Positions 43,575-52,706 of a stretch of 64,000 bases of DNA are shown here, piece by piece. Numbering within the stretch: position 1 is the first letter of the stretch; the number at the start of each line of letters is the position of its first letter. The position numbers and the translations under genes are program-made. The notes under the pieces are model-generated. The model did not search any database and was not told the DNA's origin. It saw only the letters and a program-made list of their open reading frames with translations. The DNA is from Dictyobacter arantiisoli (GTDB taxonomy: Bacteria; Chloroflexota; Ktedonobacteria; Ktedonobacterales; Ktedonobacteraceae): assembly GCF_008326305.1 (NCBI RefSeq), contig NZ_BIXY01000032.1, positions 1-64,000 of the forward strand, read 5' to 3'.

Positions 43575-43603
43575 CAGGATAAGGATAGAGAGTAAAAGAG
43601 CCT

Positions 43604-45670
43604 ATGAGTATACTGGTTCCAGCAGCCCTCGCCTTCGCGGCAATCATACCTATTATCCTGCTGCTCTATTTTATGCGACCCAAACGTCAGGAGCGTATCG
43701 TCGGCAGTACCTTCTTATGGCAACAGGCCATGCAAGATCTCCAGGCGAGCCGTCCCTGGCAGCGCCTGCGCATCACTCCCCTGCTGCTCTTACAACTGCT
43801 AGCCGCCATTGTCATTATCCTGATACTTATACGCCCGGCGATCTTCATGAGCAGTCCGGTCAGCGGCAACACCATTGTTATTCTGCAATCTTCTGCCAGT
43901 ATGCAGGCGACCGACGTTGCGCCCAGCCGCTTCGAGAAGGCCAAAGATACCATTAATGACTATATCGGTGCGCTTGGTCCTGGCGATCATCTCTCCCTTA
44001 TTTCGATGGCGCGCACACCGCAGGTCCTGATAGCCAACTCACAGGATAAAGGGCAACTGACAAACGCGCTCCAACGCGCCACAATCACCAATCAAGATGC
44101 AGACCTGCAACAGGCGCTCTCCCTGGCGGGTTCACTGGCCGTGGGGCAGGAAAACGCCCAGGTCATCGTCATAGGTGATGGACATGTCCTCAATGGCAAT
44201 CAGCCAATCGACACGCCTTTCCCGGTACGCTATCTTGCGATTGGGACCGATGCGCCCAATGTGGCGCTGACGACACTCTCCTCGCGTTCTGAACAGGGAA
44301 AACTGATCGCCTTTGCCCAGGTAAGTAATTACAGTCATGCGCAACGCTCGATACCCGTTGAGCTCTATACTGATGGCAGGCTCTTTGGTATTAAAACGGT
44401 CACGCTCAACGCCGAAGCCAGTGGTAGCATCGAATGGGGAGCATTGCCCGCCCAAACCAGTCTCTTGCATGCCCGCCTGGTCTCACAGGACGCCATGACC
44501 AGTGATCACGATGCCTGGTCGCTGGTGGGTAGTTCCATTCATGGACGAGTCCTGCTGGTGACAAATGGCAATATGTATCTGGAAACGGCGCTGCGCCTGC
44601 AAAGCAATGTAACCCTCTACACCATCCAGCCATCTCAATATCCAAAGAATGTCGGCACCTACGATCTCACAATTTTTGATGGCTATGCACCATCCACCAT
44701 GCCTGCAGGCAACCTGCTCTTTATCAATCCGCCCAAACAGAATTATCCTTTTGGCTCATCGGGACCGCTGATCGCCGTCAGCCATATCAACGCTGGCAAC
44801 GATCCCTTAAATCTGCTCAACAATGTAGATTTAAGTAGTATTCATACCATGCACGACAGCCATCAACTCAAGCCAGCACTCTGGGCTCAGAGCATCATCG
44901 GGGCCCCCGAAACACCCCTGTTGATCGCAGGCGAAAACGAGAACCGGCGTATCGCAGTCTTTGGCTTTGATCTCCATGAGACGGATCTACCGCTACAGCC
45001 CGCCTTTCCGATCCTTATCCTCAACATTATGAACTGGTTCCTACCAGCACCCGTCGCAGGGAGTGGACAGGTTATCGCAGGCGCGCCGGTGACCGTGCAG
45101 AGTTGGCCGGGCGCCGATCAAATCACTATCACTGGACCGGATCAACAAACGGTAAAAGTTGGCCCCCCCTTTCCAGTGACACCTTACGCCCATACCAATA
45201 ATGTGGGTGTCTATCAAGTCAGCCAGCGTGTGCATGGACAAATATTGAACGGCGCCTTCACCGTCAATCTCTTCAATGCCAATCAATCCAACTTACCACC
45301 AGCGCATGCGTTACCGGTAAACAACAGCACCAACATTACAGGCAATAAAAACGTCATCTCACGGCAATTGCGTGAGATCTGGCCCTGGATCGCCGCCATC
45401 TTGCTGCTGGTACTCTGTGTTGAATGGTGGCTATTCAGTCATAATTATCGTCCCCAGCAGGCTACGGGGGGACAGAGCAACGCACCACATACCACGCTTC
45501 GTGGTAGCCGACGCAAAGGTGTATTCGACAGCTATCCACGACTGGTCATGTGGCAAGATCAGTTCAATACGCGAATCAAGAGGATTCAACGCCAGAGTAA
45601 AAAAATCCAGAAACGTCTCCGTGCAATCGTAAAAAAACAGACGAAAGGGGAGCGCCGTGTTAAATTTTGA
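43604..45670 (+). CDS. BatA-type VWA membrane protein with altered metal site
   Basis: 688 residues. Two N-terminal membrane segments with the aerotolerance (BatA) domain: FMRPKRQERIVGSTFLWQQA and ASRPWQRLRITPLLLLQLLA. A VWA domain follows (about 88-220), but the metal site that should read DxSxS is Q95-S-S-A-S. The protein has a periplasmic or outside part with weak similarity to amidotransferase folds, a C-terminal membrane segment near 595-615 (WPWIAAILLLVLCVEWWLF) and a basic tail. Its 3' end overlaps the next gene by 14 bases. A substituted Asp suggests it does not bind metal in the normal way. Confidence 0.88.
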   Translation: MSILVPAALAFAAIIPIILLLYFMRPKRQERIVGSTFLWQQAMQDLQASRPWQRLRITPLLLLQLLAAIVIILILIRPAIFMSSPVSGNTIVILQSSASMQATDVAPSRFEKAKDTINDYIGALGPGDHLSLISMARTPQVLIANSQDKGQLTNALQRATITNQDADLQQALSLAGSLAVGQENAQVIVIGDGHVLNGNQPIDTPFPVRYLAIGTDAPNVALTTLSSRSEQGKLIAFAQVSNYSHAQRSIPVELYTDGRLFGIKTVTLNAEASGSIEWGALPAQTSLLHARLVSQDAMTSDHDAWSLVGSSIHGRVLLVTNGNMYLETALRLQSNVTLYTIQPSQYPKNVGTYDLTIFDGYAPSTMPAGNLLFINPPKQNYPFGSSGPLIAVSHINAGNDPLNLLNNVDLSSIHTMHDSHQLKPALWAQSIIGAPETPLLIAGENENRRIAVFGFDLHETDLPLQPAFPILILNIMNWFLPAPVAGSGQVIAGAPVTVQSWPGADQITITGPDQQTVKVGPPFPVTPYAHTNNVGVYQVSQRVHGQILNGAFTVNLFNANQSNLPPAHALPVNNSTNITGNKNVISRQLREIWPWIAAILLLVLCVEWWLFSHNYRPQQATGGQSNAPHTTLRGSRRKGVFDSYPRLVMWQDQFNTRIKRIQRQSKKIQKRLRAIVKKQTKGERRVKF

Positions 45671-48602
45671 GCAACCGCTGTTACTCTTGCTCTTATTACC
45701 CATCGGGATACTGATCTATCTGACATGGAAACGCATGTCGCTTCCCTATCCCAAAACACAGCGCAGGCTGATACTGGGTAGCCGTCTCCTCCTCTTTAGC
45801 TGTATTATCATGGCGCTGGCGGGTACGGCCTGGGTGATGCCTGTCTCACGTCAGGCGACCATCTTTGTAGGGGATATCTCAGCCAGTACGGGACCCCAGA
45901 GAAGCTTTATCGAGCAATGGATTGGCTCTGCTGTCAAGCATAAAGGGGTTGATGATCAGGTAGGGATCGTAGCGGTTGGGCGCAATGCACTGGTAGAACA
46001 ATCCATTCAATCCCAGTCCGTCGATTTCTCCCATTTTGAATCAACACCTGATACCAACTATACCGATCTGGCGGCGGGCTTACGGCTGGCCTCAGCCATC
46101 CTTCCCTCCGATAGCCAACGTCACGTGGTCCTCCTGACCGATGGACAGCAAAATCTTGAGGATGCCTTACAGGAAGCACAATTGCTACAACAACAGGGAA
46201 TTCGACTGGATATCGTGCCACTCCCAACAGTGAATACCGACGATGCGCGCATCGATAGTTTTAATGCACCCAGTAGCCTGCATACTGGCGAACGTTTTAC
46301 CCTGCGCACCAGGATAAATAGTACCGTGGCGCAACCAGCTACGGTGCGCATCTATCTCGACTCGGCAATTATCTCACAACAGAAAGTTTCACTTCCCAGG
46401 GGCGAGCAAGAATTTAGCTTTAATATGGCCGCTCCTACCGTTGGCTTTCATACCTTTCGCATCACGCTTGAGGCTCCCAAAGATGCCATTACACAGAATG
46501 ATGAGGCGGCGGCCTTTGTAAATGTACAGGGGGCACCACGCATCCTGGTGGTGGAGGGCGAGCCCGGCAATGGACATAATATTGTCTCCGCGCTCCAGGC
46601 TTCACATATCAATGTGAGCGTGGTGACACCCAATGATGTTCCCAGCAGCCTGGATGGTCTGGTGCCTTACAGTAGCGTCATTCTGGCTGATGTACCGGCT
46701 ATCGCGCTGGGCAATACACGTATGCAGGTATTGCAATCATTTGTACGCGATCTTGGACACGGTCTGGTGGTGAGTGGTGGACAAAACAGCTATGGCGTGG
46801 GTGGCTATACAGGGACGCCGCTGGAGCAGACGCTACCGGTAAATATGGATATTCCTCAACATAAAGAAACGCCCAGTATCGCGGTCGTCCTGATTGTTGA
46901 GAGTCTCGAAGAACAGGTCCAGATTAATATCTCGAAAGAGGCCGCCAAAGGAGTTGTAGGATTATTAACACCACGCGATCAGGTGGGAATTTCAGCTGGT
47001 TATGGCACACTGAGTATCAAAATGCAGCATGTCAGCGACAAAAAAACCATCGACAAGGCTATCGATAATATGAATCCGGTTGATCCACCGAGCTATAATC
47101 CAGATCTCAGTAATGCGGAACAAGAATTGCTGCATACGGATGCCAAAATCAAACATATCATCTTACTTGGTGACGGAGACGCGTATGACAATTACGCTCC
47201 GGTCGTAACCAAACTGGCAAGTGAGAATATCACTGTCTCAACCGTGGAAACCAATGCCTTAAGCTCTGAAGATCTGCTCACCATGCAGAATATCGCCCAA
47301 TGGGGCAAGGGCCGTTTCTATCGTGCGGACAATCCATCGATCATCCCTCAAATCCTGCTTAAAGAGACTGAGCGGGCCTCGCGACGCTCACTGATCAACG
47401 AGAGGTTTAATCCCGCTGTGGTGGGAAATAACACTATTCTCACCGGTCTTACCAGTTTTCCCACGCTCGATGGCTATGTCGCGACGACACCCAAACCTGC
47501 CGCCCAGATGGTCCTTGTCAGCCATCTGGATGATCCAGTGCTGGCGGTCTGGCAATATGGCCTGGGACGTGTGGCAGCCTGGACCAGTGATGCACTAGGA
47601 TTATGGACGAAGAGCTGGCTGACCTGGAATGATGCGTCGCGCTGGTGGGCAAATCTTACCACCTGGACCCTGCCTGCCAGCAACGATGGTGGGATGAATA
47701 TCAATGGCAGTGTCGTCAATGGTACCGGCCAACTCAGCGTGGATCTGCCTTCCGGCACAACCTCTGAAGGAGGACAACAGCAGGTTCAGGTCCATATCAT
47801 TGCGCCGGACCTATCGCAACAAAATATTAATCTTCAACCCTCGGCACCCGAACGCTGGCAGGGCACATTCCCTGCGGATCAGGTGGGGGCATATCTCTTG
47901 CAGGTCACCTGGCAAGGAGCCAATAAGAAACAGGGCATGCTAACTGCAACAACTGGCCTGGTGGTACCCTATTCACCCGAATATCAAAATCAAGGCACCG
48001 ATAGTCGCTTCCTGCAGCTACTGGCACAGGCAGGTGGCGGCATCCTGCTTGATCCCAATAAAGTCGAAGCGGCCTTCACACAAAGTTTACTGCCCACCAA
48101 CGCTTCAATTCCACTGGCCTTCTGGCTTTTAATACTGGCAGCCATCTTACTACCACTGGATATTGCAGCCCGCCGCCTGGCGAACCTGGACTTTATCGTC
48201 GTAGGCTATCGCTGGCTGCTCAAACACTTCCAGCCGCGCAATGCTCCGACACCGGCAACTGCCAGTACAACAGAAGAAGTGCCAGGTATAGCGCCACTCA
48301 GCACAATCCGTGCCAGCCGTGAAAAGCTACGCAACCAACTGGCAGGTGCAATACCGAACCTATCCAAACCACCTGCCACAGAAGTACCGAGAAAAGCGCC
48401 TCAACAGAACAAGACGGTGCGCACCAGAACAGTCACTCAGGCAAAAACAACGCCCGCGCCACAGATACGGCAGACGCCACCAACACCTGCGAAAACTGAG
48501 CAGACAGTGGTCAAAGCTAATCAACCACCCGTCGAAACCGGAGCATCAACCTCCTCACGCCTGGTAGATGCCAAGCGCAAACGTGCACAGGAGAGAAACT
48601 GA
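45657..48602 (+). CDS. Large VWA-domain membrane protein (two VWA domains)
   Basis: 981 residues, GTG start after AAAGGGGAG. N-terminal membrane segments (about 6-22, 38-62), first VWA with an intact D73-I-S-A-S motif and TDGQQNLEDAL, then a beta-sandwich (CARDB-like) region. A glutamine-amidotransferase-like fold follows (RILVVEGEPGNGHNIVSALQ, VSGGQNSYGVGGYTGTPLEQ). In the second VWA (from ~405) the metal motif is lost (E415-S-L-E-E where D-x-S-x-S is expected). A C-terminal membrane segment (~820-845) precedes a basic, Pro-rich tail. This matches large proteins that end MoxR-DUF58-BatA operons in many phyla. Last gene of the operon. Confidence 0.88.
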   Translation: MLNFEQPLLLLLLLPIGILIYLTWKRMSLPYPKTQRRLILGSRLLLFSCIIMALAGTAWVMPVSRQATIFVGDISASTGPQRSFIEQWIGSAVKHKGVDDQVGIVAVGRNALVEQSIQSQSVDFSHFESTPDTNYTDLAAGLRLASAILPSDSQRHVVLLTDGQQNLEDALQEAQLLQQQGIRLDIVPLPTVNTDDARIDSFNAPSSLHTGERFTLRTRINSTVAQPATVRIYLDSAIISQQKVSLPRGEQEFSFNMAAPTVGFHTFRITLEAPKDAITQNDEAAAFVNVQGAPRILVVEGEPGNGHNIVSALQASHINVSVVTPNDVPSSLDGLVPYSSVILADVPAIALGNTRMQVLQSFVRDLGHGLVVSGGQNSYGVGGYTGTPLEQTLPVNMDIPQHKETPSIAVVLIVESLEEQVQINISKEAAKGVVGLLTPRDQVGISAGYGTLSIKMQHVSDKKTIDKAIDNMNPVDPPSYNPDLSNAEQELLHTDAKIKHIILLGDGDAYDNYAPVVTKLASENITVSTVETNALSSEDLLTMQNIAQWGKGRFYRADNPSIIPQILLKETERASRRSLINERFNPAVVGNNTILTGLTSFPTLDGYVATTPKPAAQMVLVSHLDDPVLAVWQYGLGRVAAWTSDALGLWTKSWLTWNDASRWWANLTTWTLPASNDGGMNINGSVVNGTGQLSVDLPSGTTSEGGQQQVQVHIIAPDLSQQNINLQPSAPERWQGTFPADQVGAYLLQVTWQGANKKQGMLTATTGLVVPYSPEYQNQGTDSRFLQLLAQAGGGILLDPNKVEAAFTQSLLPTNASIPLAFWLLILAAILLPLDIAARRLANLDFIVVGYRWLLKHFQPRNAPTPATASTTEEVPGIAPLSTIRASREKLRNQLAGAIPNLSKPPATEVPRKAPQQNKTVRTRTVTQAKTTPAPQIRQTPPTPAKTEQTVVKANQPPVETGASTSSRLVDAKRKRAQERN

Positions 48603-48697
48603 CAGGTTCGCGTCATACAACTTATTGGAATAGCTAATCCATGCTATGATAGGTATATAGACATGCAATATCGATACTAACGAGGGGAAGTTATCCT

Positions 48698-48961
48698 ATG
48701 CAACAAGCCAGGATACAGATTCAGAATGAGGTTGGCCTCCATGCCCGGCCCGCTGCTCAATTTGTCAAATGTGCCAAACAATTTAGCAGTAAAATCACCG
48801 TTACCTATGGCGGCAAAACGGTCGATGCGAAAAGCCTGATACGCGTGCTCAGCCTCAGCATCTCCAGAGATGGAGAAATCGAAATCACAGTTGAGGGAAG
48901 CGATGAAAAAGAGTCTATCGCCTCTCTGCTTGAACTGATACAGGGTAACTTCTCCCTTTAA
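48698..48961 (+). CDS. ptsH: Phosphocarrier protein HPr
   Basis: 87 residues. NEVGLHARPAAQFVKCA with the phosphorylated His15, and KSLIRVLSLSI with Ser46, the site of HPr kinase. It passes phosphate from enzyme I to EIIA proteins or other targets. No EII gene is in the window, and ptsI is about 1.7 kb away on the opposite strand. It may belong to a regulatory PTS. A -10-like TATGAT is at 48645-48650. Confidence 0.95.
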   Translation: MQQARIQIQNEVGLHARPAAQFVKCAKQFSSKITVTYGGKTVDAKSLIRVLSLSISRDGEIEITVEGSDEKESIASLLELIQGNFSL

Positions 48962-49005
48962 GGATATGCCAGACTCCCGTGGTCTCCATGGTCTCTGTGC
49001 ATGCG

Positions 49006-49028
49006 TTTTCGCACCTACGGTGCTCAAA
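49006..49028 (-). repeat. Inverted GAGCACC box
   Basis: On the minus strand: TTTGAGCACCGTAGGTGCGA followed by AAA. Ten bases before the long palindrome 49036-49088. Confidence 0.5.
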
Positions 49029-49035
49029 CATCTTT

Positions 49036-49088
49036 TTAGTGTGTGGTATAGAAAAAGTTCTTCGAACTTTTTCTATACCACACACTAA
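49036..49088. repeat. 25-bp perfect inverted repeat after ptsH
   Basis: Arms 49036-49060 and 49064-49088, 3-base loop. A second stem (49090-49098 / 49108-49116) follows. It may terminate ptsH. No T run. The rest of 48962-49272 has no gene. Confidence 0.85.
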
Positions 49089-49272
49089 GAGAGATCACTA
49101 GATTCTGGTGATCTCTGCGAAGGTTTTCTCCTCCAAATGGTGAGGGAAAAATCATTGTAAAACGCAAATATTACCGTTACTGCCCATTCCCCTATCTCCT
49201 GGTTTTACATGTATCTCGGTCCTGGGTCAACACAGCTCGAAGCTGAGTACCAATGGTGTCCTTCATGCGTAT

Positions 49273-50202
49273 TTACTCCTTATGCATAGCTTTTGATATG
49301 GCCAGGCCCAGATAAGTAATGCCAAGAGTTGCCCCCTGACCGACTGCGGTTTGACCTATTTTGTCCCACGGTTTGGATAACTTATCTAGTGTTTTGTTCG
49401 CAGCGATTGTACCAATAAAACTTCCGACTGCGGTTACTGGGATTATTTTCCCAGCTTGAAGCCAGGTGTTAGCATTATTAGCAGTTGCTATAGCTGCATT
49501 AATACCTACATCAGCAAGCGGGGTCAAAAGCGCTCGTCGTGCATCTATCTCCTTGGATTCTAAATAGGACTTCCAGCCTGTACCAGGAACAAATTCAATC
49601 CTCTCAGGCACACTATTACCTTGCGGGGTCACCAAGTATGTACCAAAATCCCCCGCCTTTCTCTGCGTGTATGTACCAAAATCCCCCGCCTTTCTCTGCG
49701 TGTATGTACCAAAATCCCCCGCCTTTCTCTGCATGAAAGCACTCCAGCTTTCAGAAACATCACCTGAGCGATCGTTACCCATCTCTTCATCATTCCTGAG
49801 AAGCGCAGGCTGATACGCTGTTTGGTCAGGAGCATCATCTAAGCGATCTGTCTGGTTTCTTTGGAACTCTTCTCTGATCTGGGAGAGCCTTGGGATGTTA
49901 ACAAGAAAATCATTCTCGCTTCTTGTCCGGCGGAGAGCGCCTTCCTCCCGGTATTGGACCTCTCCAACAGAACGCAGAAAGCCTGGTGCGGTAGAGAACC
50001 CCTCACTCCGGGGATTGTGTCCGATATTGGACATCTCAATCTCAGGATTCATCATAGAACTGTTTCCTTGTCCGGCATCGGACCTCTCCAACCCACGCGG
50101 GCGGAGAAAGTTTGGTGCGGTAGCGAACCCCTCACTCTGGGGATTGTGTCCGGCTTCGTATCCGGTATCGAGTCCGTCATTGGACATCTCATGATTCATC
50201 AT
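49273..50202 (-). CDS. Hypothetical repeat-containing protein
   Basis: 309 residues from ATG 50202, preceded at suitable distance by AGAGGAA. The frame stays open to 50541, but those 113 codons look unlike protein and lack a good start. Internal repeats: two copies of a unit with GNSSMMN, GHNP.SEGF.TAP.FLR, and three perfect 11-residue units RKAGDFGTY plus TQ. The C-terminal ~100 residues are Ala/Gly/Thr-rich with a hydrophobic stretch (GKIIPVTAVGSFIGTIAANK). No family recognised. A secreted or surface-associated role is a guess only. It is isolated between ptsH and ptsI. Confidence 0.55.
   Translation of the reverse strand: MMNHEMSNDGLDTGYEAGHNPQSEGFATAPNFLRPRGLERSDAGQGNSSMMNPEIEMSNIGHNPRSEGFSTAPGFLRSVGEVQYREEGALRRTRSENDFLVNIPRLSQIREEFQRNQTDRLDDAPDQTAYQPALLRNDEEMGNDRSGDVSESWSAFMQRKAGDFGTYTQRKAGDFGTYTQRKAGDFGTYLVTPQGNSVPERIEFVPGTGWKSYLESKEIDARRALLTPLADVGINAAIATANNANTWLQAGKIIPVTAVGSFIGTIAANKTLDKLSKPWDKIGQTAVGQGATLGITYLGLAISKAMHKE
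49636..49734 (-). repeat. Three tandem 33-bp repeats in the 49273 gene
   Basis: Three nearly identical units starting at 49636, 49669 and 49702, encoding an 11-residue repeat on the minus strand. Only the last unit has a base change near its end. Confidence 0.95.
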
Positions 50203-50556
50203 GGAACTGTTTCCTCTTAATCCGTTAAATTTTTTTCTGGCCCTTTTGACCAGGGGTTTGCAACAGGAGCATGCTCTCTCTGGTTTTCCATAAGGCTTGA
50301 CCAATTGCGTGGGAATCGTTTTTCCTCCAGCAGACTTCCGGCTCACGAGGAAAACACTGCTTGCCAAAGAACGGAGGATTGACTCTCCCCCGGTCGCTTC
50401 GCATTCCCATGGTAAACATGCATCCATGTTGTATTCTCTAGTATAGCTAGAGAAACAGGAGGTTGCAAGGGGAAAAAGAGACATTCTTATAGAGAAATAG
50501 AAAGAGTAACCCGTGACATATCTTTCAGACTTTTGCAACACATACTAAAACATTTT
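50203..50556. other. Upstream region of the repeat protein gene
   Basis: The minus-strand frame remains open here but with unusual residues (Cys clusters, basic tracts). No convincing gene. A second reading frame (50225-50419) is also open, so this may be a structured or mobile-element-derived leader; I cannot identify it. Confidence 0.3.
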
Positions 50557-50577
50557 TGAGCACCTCGGGTGTGAAAA
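50557..50577 (+). repeat. GAGCACC box
   Basis: TGAGCACCTCGGGTGTGAAA; the sequence just before it (ACACATACTAAAACA) resembles the flank of the box at 49006 read on the minus strand. Confidence 0.5.
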
Positions 50578-50613
50578 CTCATCAGCAAGATCGCGAAGAC
50601 TCTAAAGAAGTTG

Positions 50614-50661
50614 GCAGAGGAGACAGATCAATTCATGAATAGCTTGATCTGTCTCCTCTGC
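50614..50661 (-). terminator. Stem-loop at the end of ptsI
   Basis: Perfect 18-bp arms 50614-50631 and 50644-50661, 12-base loop, 40 bases after the ptsI stop. Confidence 0.7.
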
Positions 50662-50701
50662 TATACATCTATACCAGTTGTTGAACTAAAAAACACACGG
50701 G

Positions 50702-52462
50702 TTACGAGAGGATATCTTCAATGGCTGCTGAGCTATCGGCTGCCAGGACGCGCTCAACAATTTCCAGTGCCTGAGGGATGGTGGTACCGCGTATCGCTTG
50801 CTTGACTGCGTTTAGCGAACCAGCTTCCATACTTAGCTCATCGATGCCCAGACCGAGCAAAAAAGCGCTGGCACGTGGATTACCTGCCATCTCACCACAC
50901 ATACCAACCCAGCGCTGGTATTGATGAGCGATACGCACAATATGGGCAATCGTTCTCATAACAGCAGGATGGAAGGGACGTTGTAGCTCATTCAGACAGG
51001 CATTCATGCGATCACTCGCCAGTGTATATTGGGCCAGATCATTGGTTCCGATACTGAAGAAATCAGCTTCCTGCGCTAACTGATCCAATACCCAGACCGA
51101 AGCGGGCGTCTCGATCATAATACCCAGACGTAACAGCGATAATACGGGAGCGGCTAACTTCCCTTCTTGCAACAGTTGAGCCTCGGTTTCAGCCACAAAG
51201 GCCCGTGCTTGCCGTAACTCGCGTAGATCACAAATCATTGGGAACATAATCCACAACGACGTCACCTGTGTTTGAGCCGCTAACAACAAAGCTCGTATCT
51301 GCGTCCGAAACAGATGCTGATGCTCAGGTTCCAGGCAGAGGCGAATGCCACGTACGCCCAGAAAAGGATTATCCTCATGTGGGAGATCCAGATAAGGGAC
51401 ACTTTTATCGCCACCGATATCCAGCGTACGCACGATCACAGTCTTAGCGGCGAAGGTGTTGAGCACGGTCGTATATGCTTCTACCTGCTCCTCTTCAGAG
51501 GGTGGGGTAGCGCGATCCAGGAAAAGGAACTCTGTGCGGAAGAGACCAACACCACCTGCGCCAGCCTCCAATGCAGGCTGAGCATCTCGTGGACGGCCAA
51601 TATTAGCGGCAACTTCAATAGTTTTTCCATCGAGTGTTGTCGCGGATAGTGTACGCAAACTCTGCAATTGCTGCTGCTGCTGGCGATAGCGCTCCAAAGT
51701 CTGCTGATAGCGCGCTACAGTCTCAATATCTGGATGCAGAACGATCTCGCCACTGCTCCCATCCAGCAGCAACTGACTGCTGGCTGCATGCTCTGCCGTT
51801 GCAGCCGCAATCTGTTCAAACAATCCATTGACACCCACAACAGCAGGAATTCCCATCTGACGCGCCAGGATAGCGGTATGCGAAGTCGCGCCGCCCTGCT
51901 CGGTCACCAGTCCCAAAACCAGTGCGGGATCAAGGCCAGCGGTATCGGAGGGCAACAAGTCGCGTGCCACTACGATCACTGGCTCTTTGAGAGAGCGCAA
52001 CTGGGCCGTAGGTCGTCCCAAGAGATGATTGACAATTCGAGCACGGATATCATAGACATCGGCGGCACGGGCGCGGAAATACTCATTCTCCATCCCCGCA
52101 AACATCTGAGCAATCTCATCCGCAGCATCCCAGACGGCCCAGACCGCATTCTGATGCTCCTGCTCGATACGCTGATGGGTACTTTCCAGCAACGAATCAT
52201 CCTCAAACATCAGCAAATGGGCATCGAAAATCTCAGCCTCTTCAGGCCCAACTTTTGCCAGCACATGATCGCGCAAAGCTGTAACCTCAGCAATTGACGC
52301 CTGGATAGCCTGCTGTAACCGTTCCTTCTCAGAGGCAAGCGCATCGGCATCGATGGTCGTATGAGGAATAGCAGGAGGGAAAGGATCATACACGATCCAG
52401 GAACCAATTGCCACGCCACCTGTAACTGGAATACCGTGTAACGTTTGTAACGTTGAAGACAT
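50702..52462 (-). CDS. ptsI: PTS enzyme I (PEP-protein phosphotransferase)
   Basis: 586 residues. Phosphohistidine motif GGATSHTAILARQMGIPAVV, PEP-binding regions GVGLFRTEFLFLDR and GIMIETPASVWVLDQLA, and FSIGTNDLAQYTLASDR, then CGEMAGNPRA (active Cys). Autophosphorylates with PEP and loads HPr. The start ATG 52462 follows AAAAGGAGGAG. Transcribed towards ptsH, not in one operon with it. Confidence 0.97.
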   Translation of the reverse strand: MSSTLQTLHGIPVTGGVAIGSWIVYDPFPPAIPHTTIDADALASEKERLQQAIQASIAEVTALRDHVLAKVGPEEAEIFDAHLLMFEDDSLLESTHQRIEQEHQNAVWAVWDAADEIAQMFAGMENEYFRARAADVYDIRARIVNHLLGRPTAQLRSLKEPVIVVARDLLPSDTAGLDPALVLGLVTEQGGATSHTAILARQMGIPAVVGVNGLFEQIAAATAEHAASSQLLLDGSSGEIVLHPDIETVARYQQTLERYRQQQQQLQSLRTLSATTLDGKTIEVAANIGRPRDAQPALEAGAGGVGLFRTEFLFLDRATPPSEEEQVEAYTTVLNTFAAKTVIVRTLDIGGDKSVPYLDLPHEDNPFLGVRGIRLCLEPEHQHLFRTQIRALLLAAQTQVTSLWIMFPMICDLRELRQARAFVAETEAQLLQEGKLAAPVLSLLRLGIMIETPASVWVLDQLAQEADFFSIGTNDLAQYTLASDRMNACLNELQRPFHPAVMRTIAHIVRIAHQYQRWVGMCGEMAGNPRASAFLLGLGIDELSMEAGSLNAVKQAIRGTTIPQALEIVERVLAADSSAAIEDILS

Positions 52463-52706
52463 AGACAGACTCCTCCTTTTGTGGTCTGCTTCTCTGAAGG
52501 TGCTAGCAACGTAGTAACGACCACAAATCAGAAGTTTCAATGCAATGCCTATTTTGTATGTTTGCACATGGTAGCATCCCTAATACGCATTGCTATTGAA
52601 ATATTCACAAAATTCATTTCCAACCATGATTGTAGAAGCTGTCTCATAGTTTGTCAATGCACAGTAGAGCATCAGCTAAAAAGATGCCAGCCGCCGTTTA
52701 CTCGAG

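Noticed and set aside
49636-49734. CRISPR-like array of 33-bp repeats
   Set aside because: The units are directly joined without spacers and encode a protein repeat.
50225-50419. Separate 64-residue gene upstream of the repeat protein
   Set aside because: No ribosome binding site or family; overlaps another open frame, so neither is convincing.
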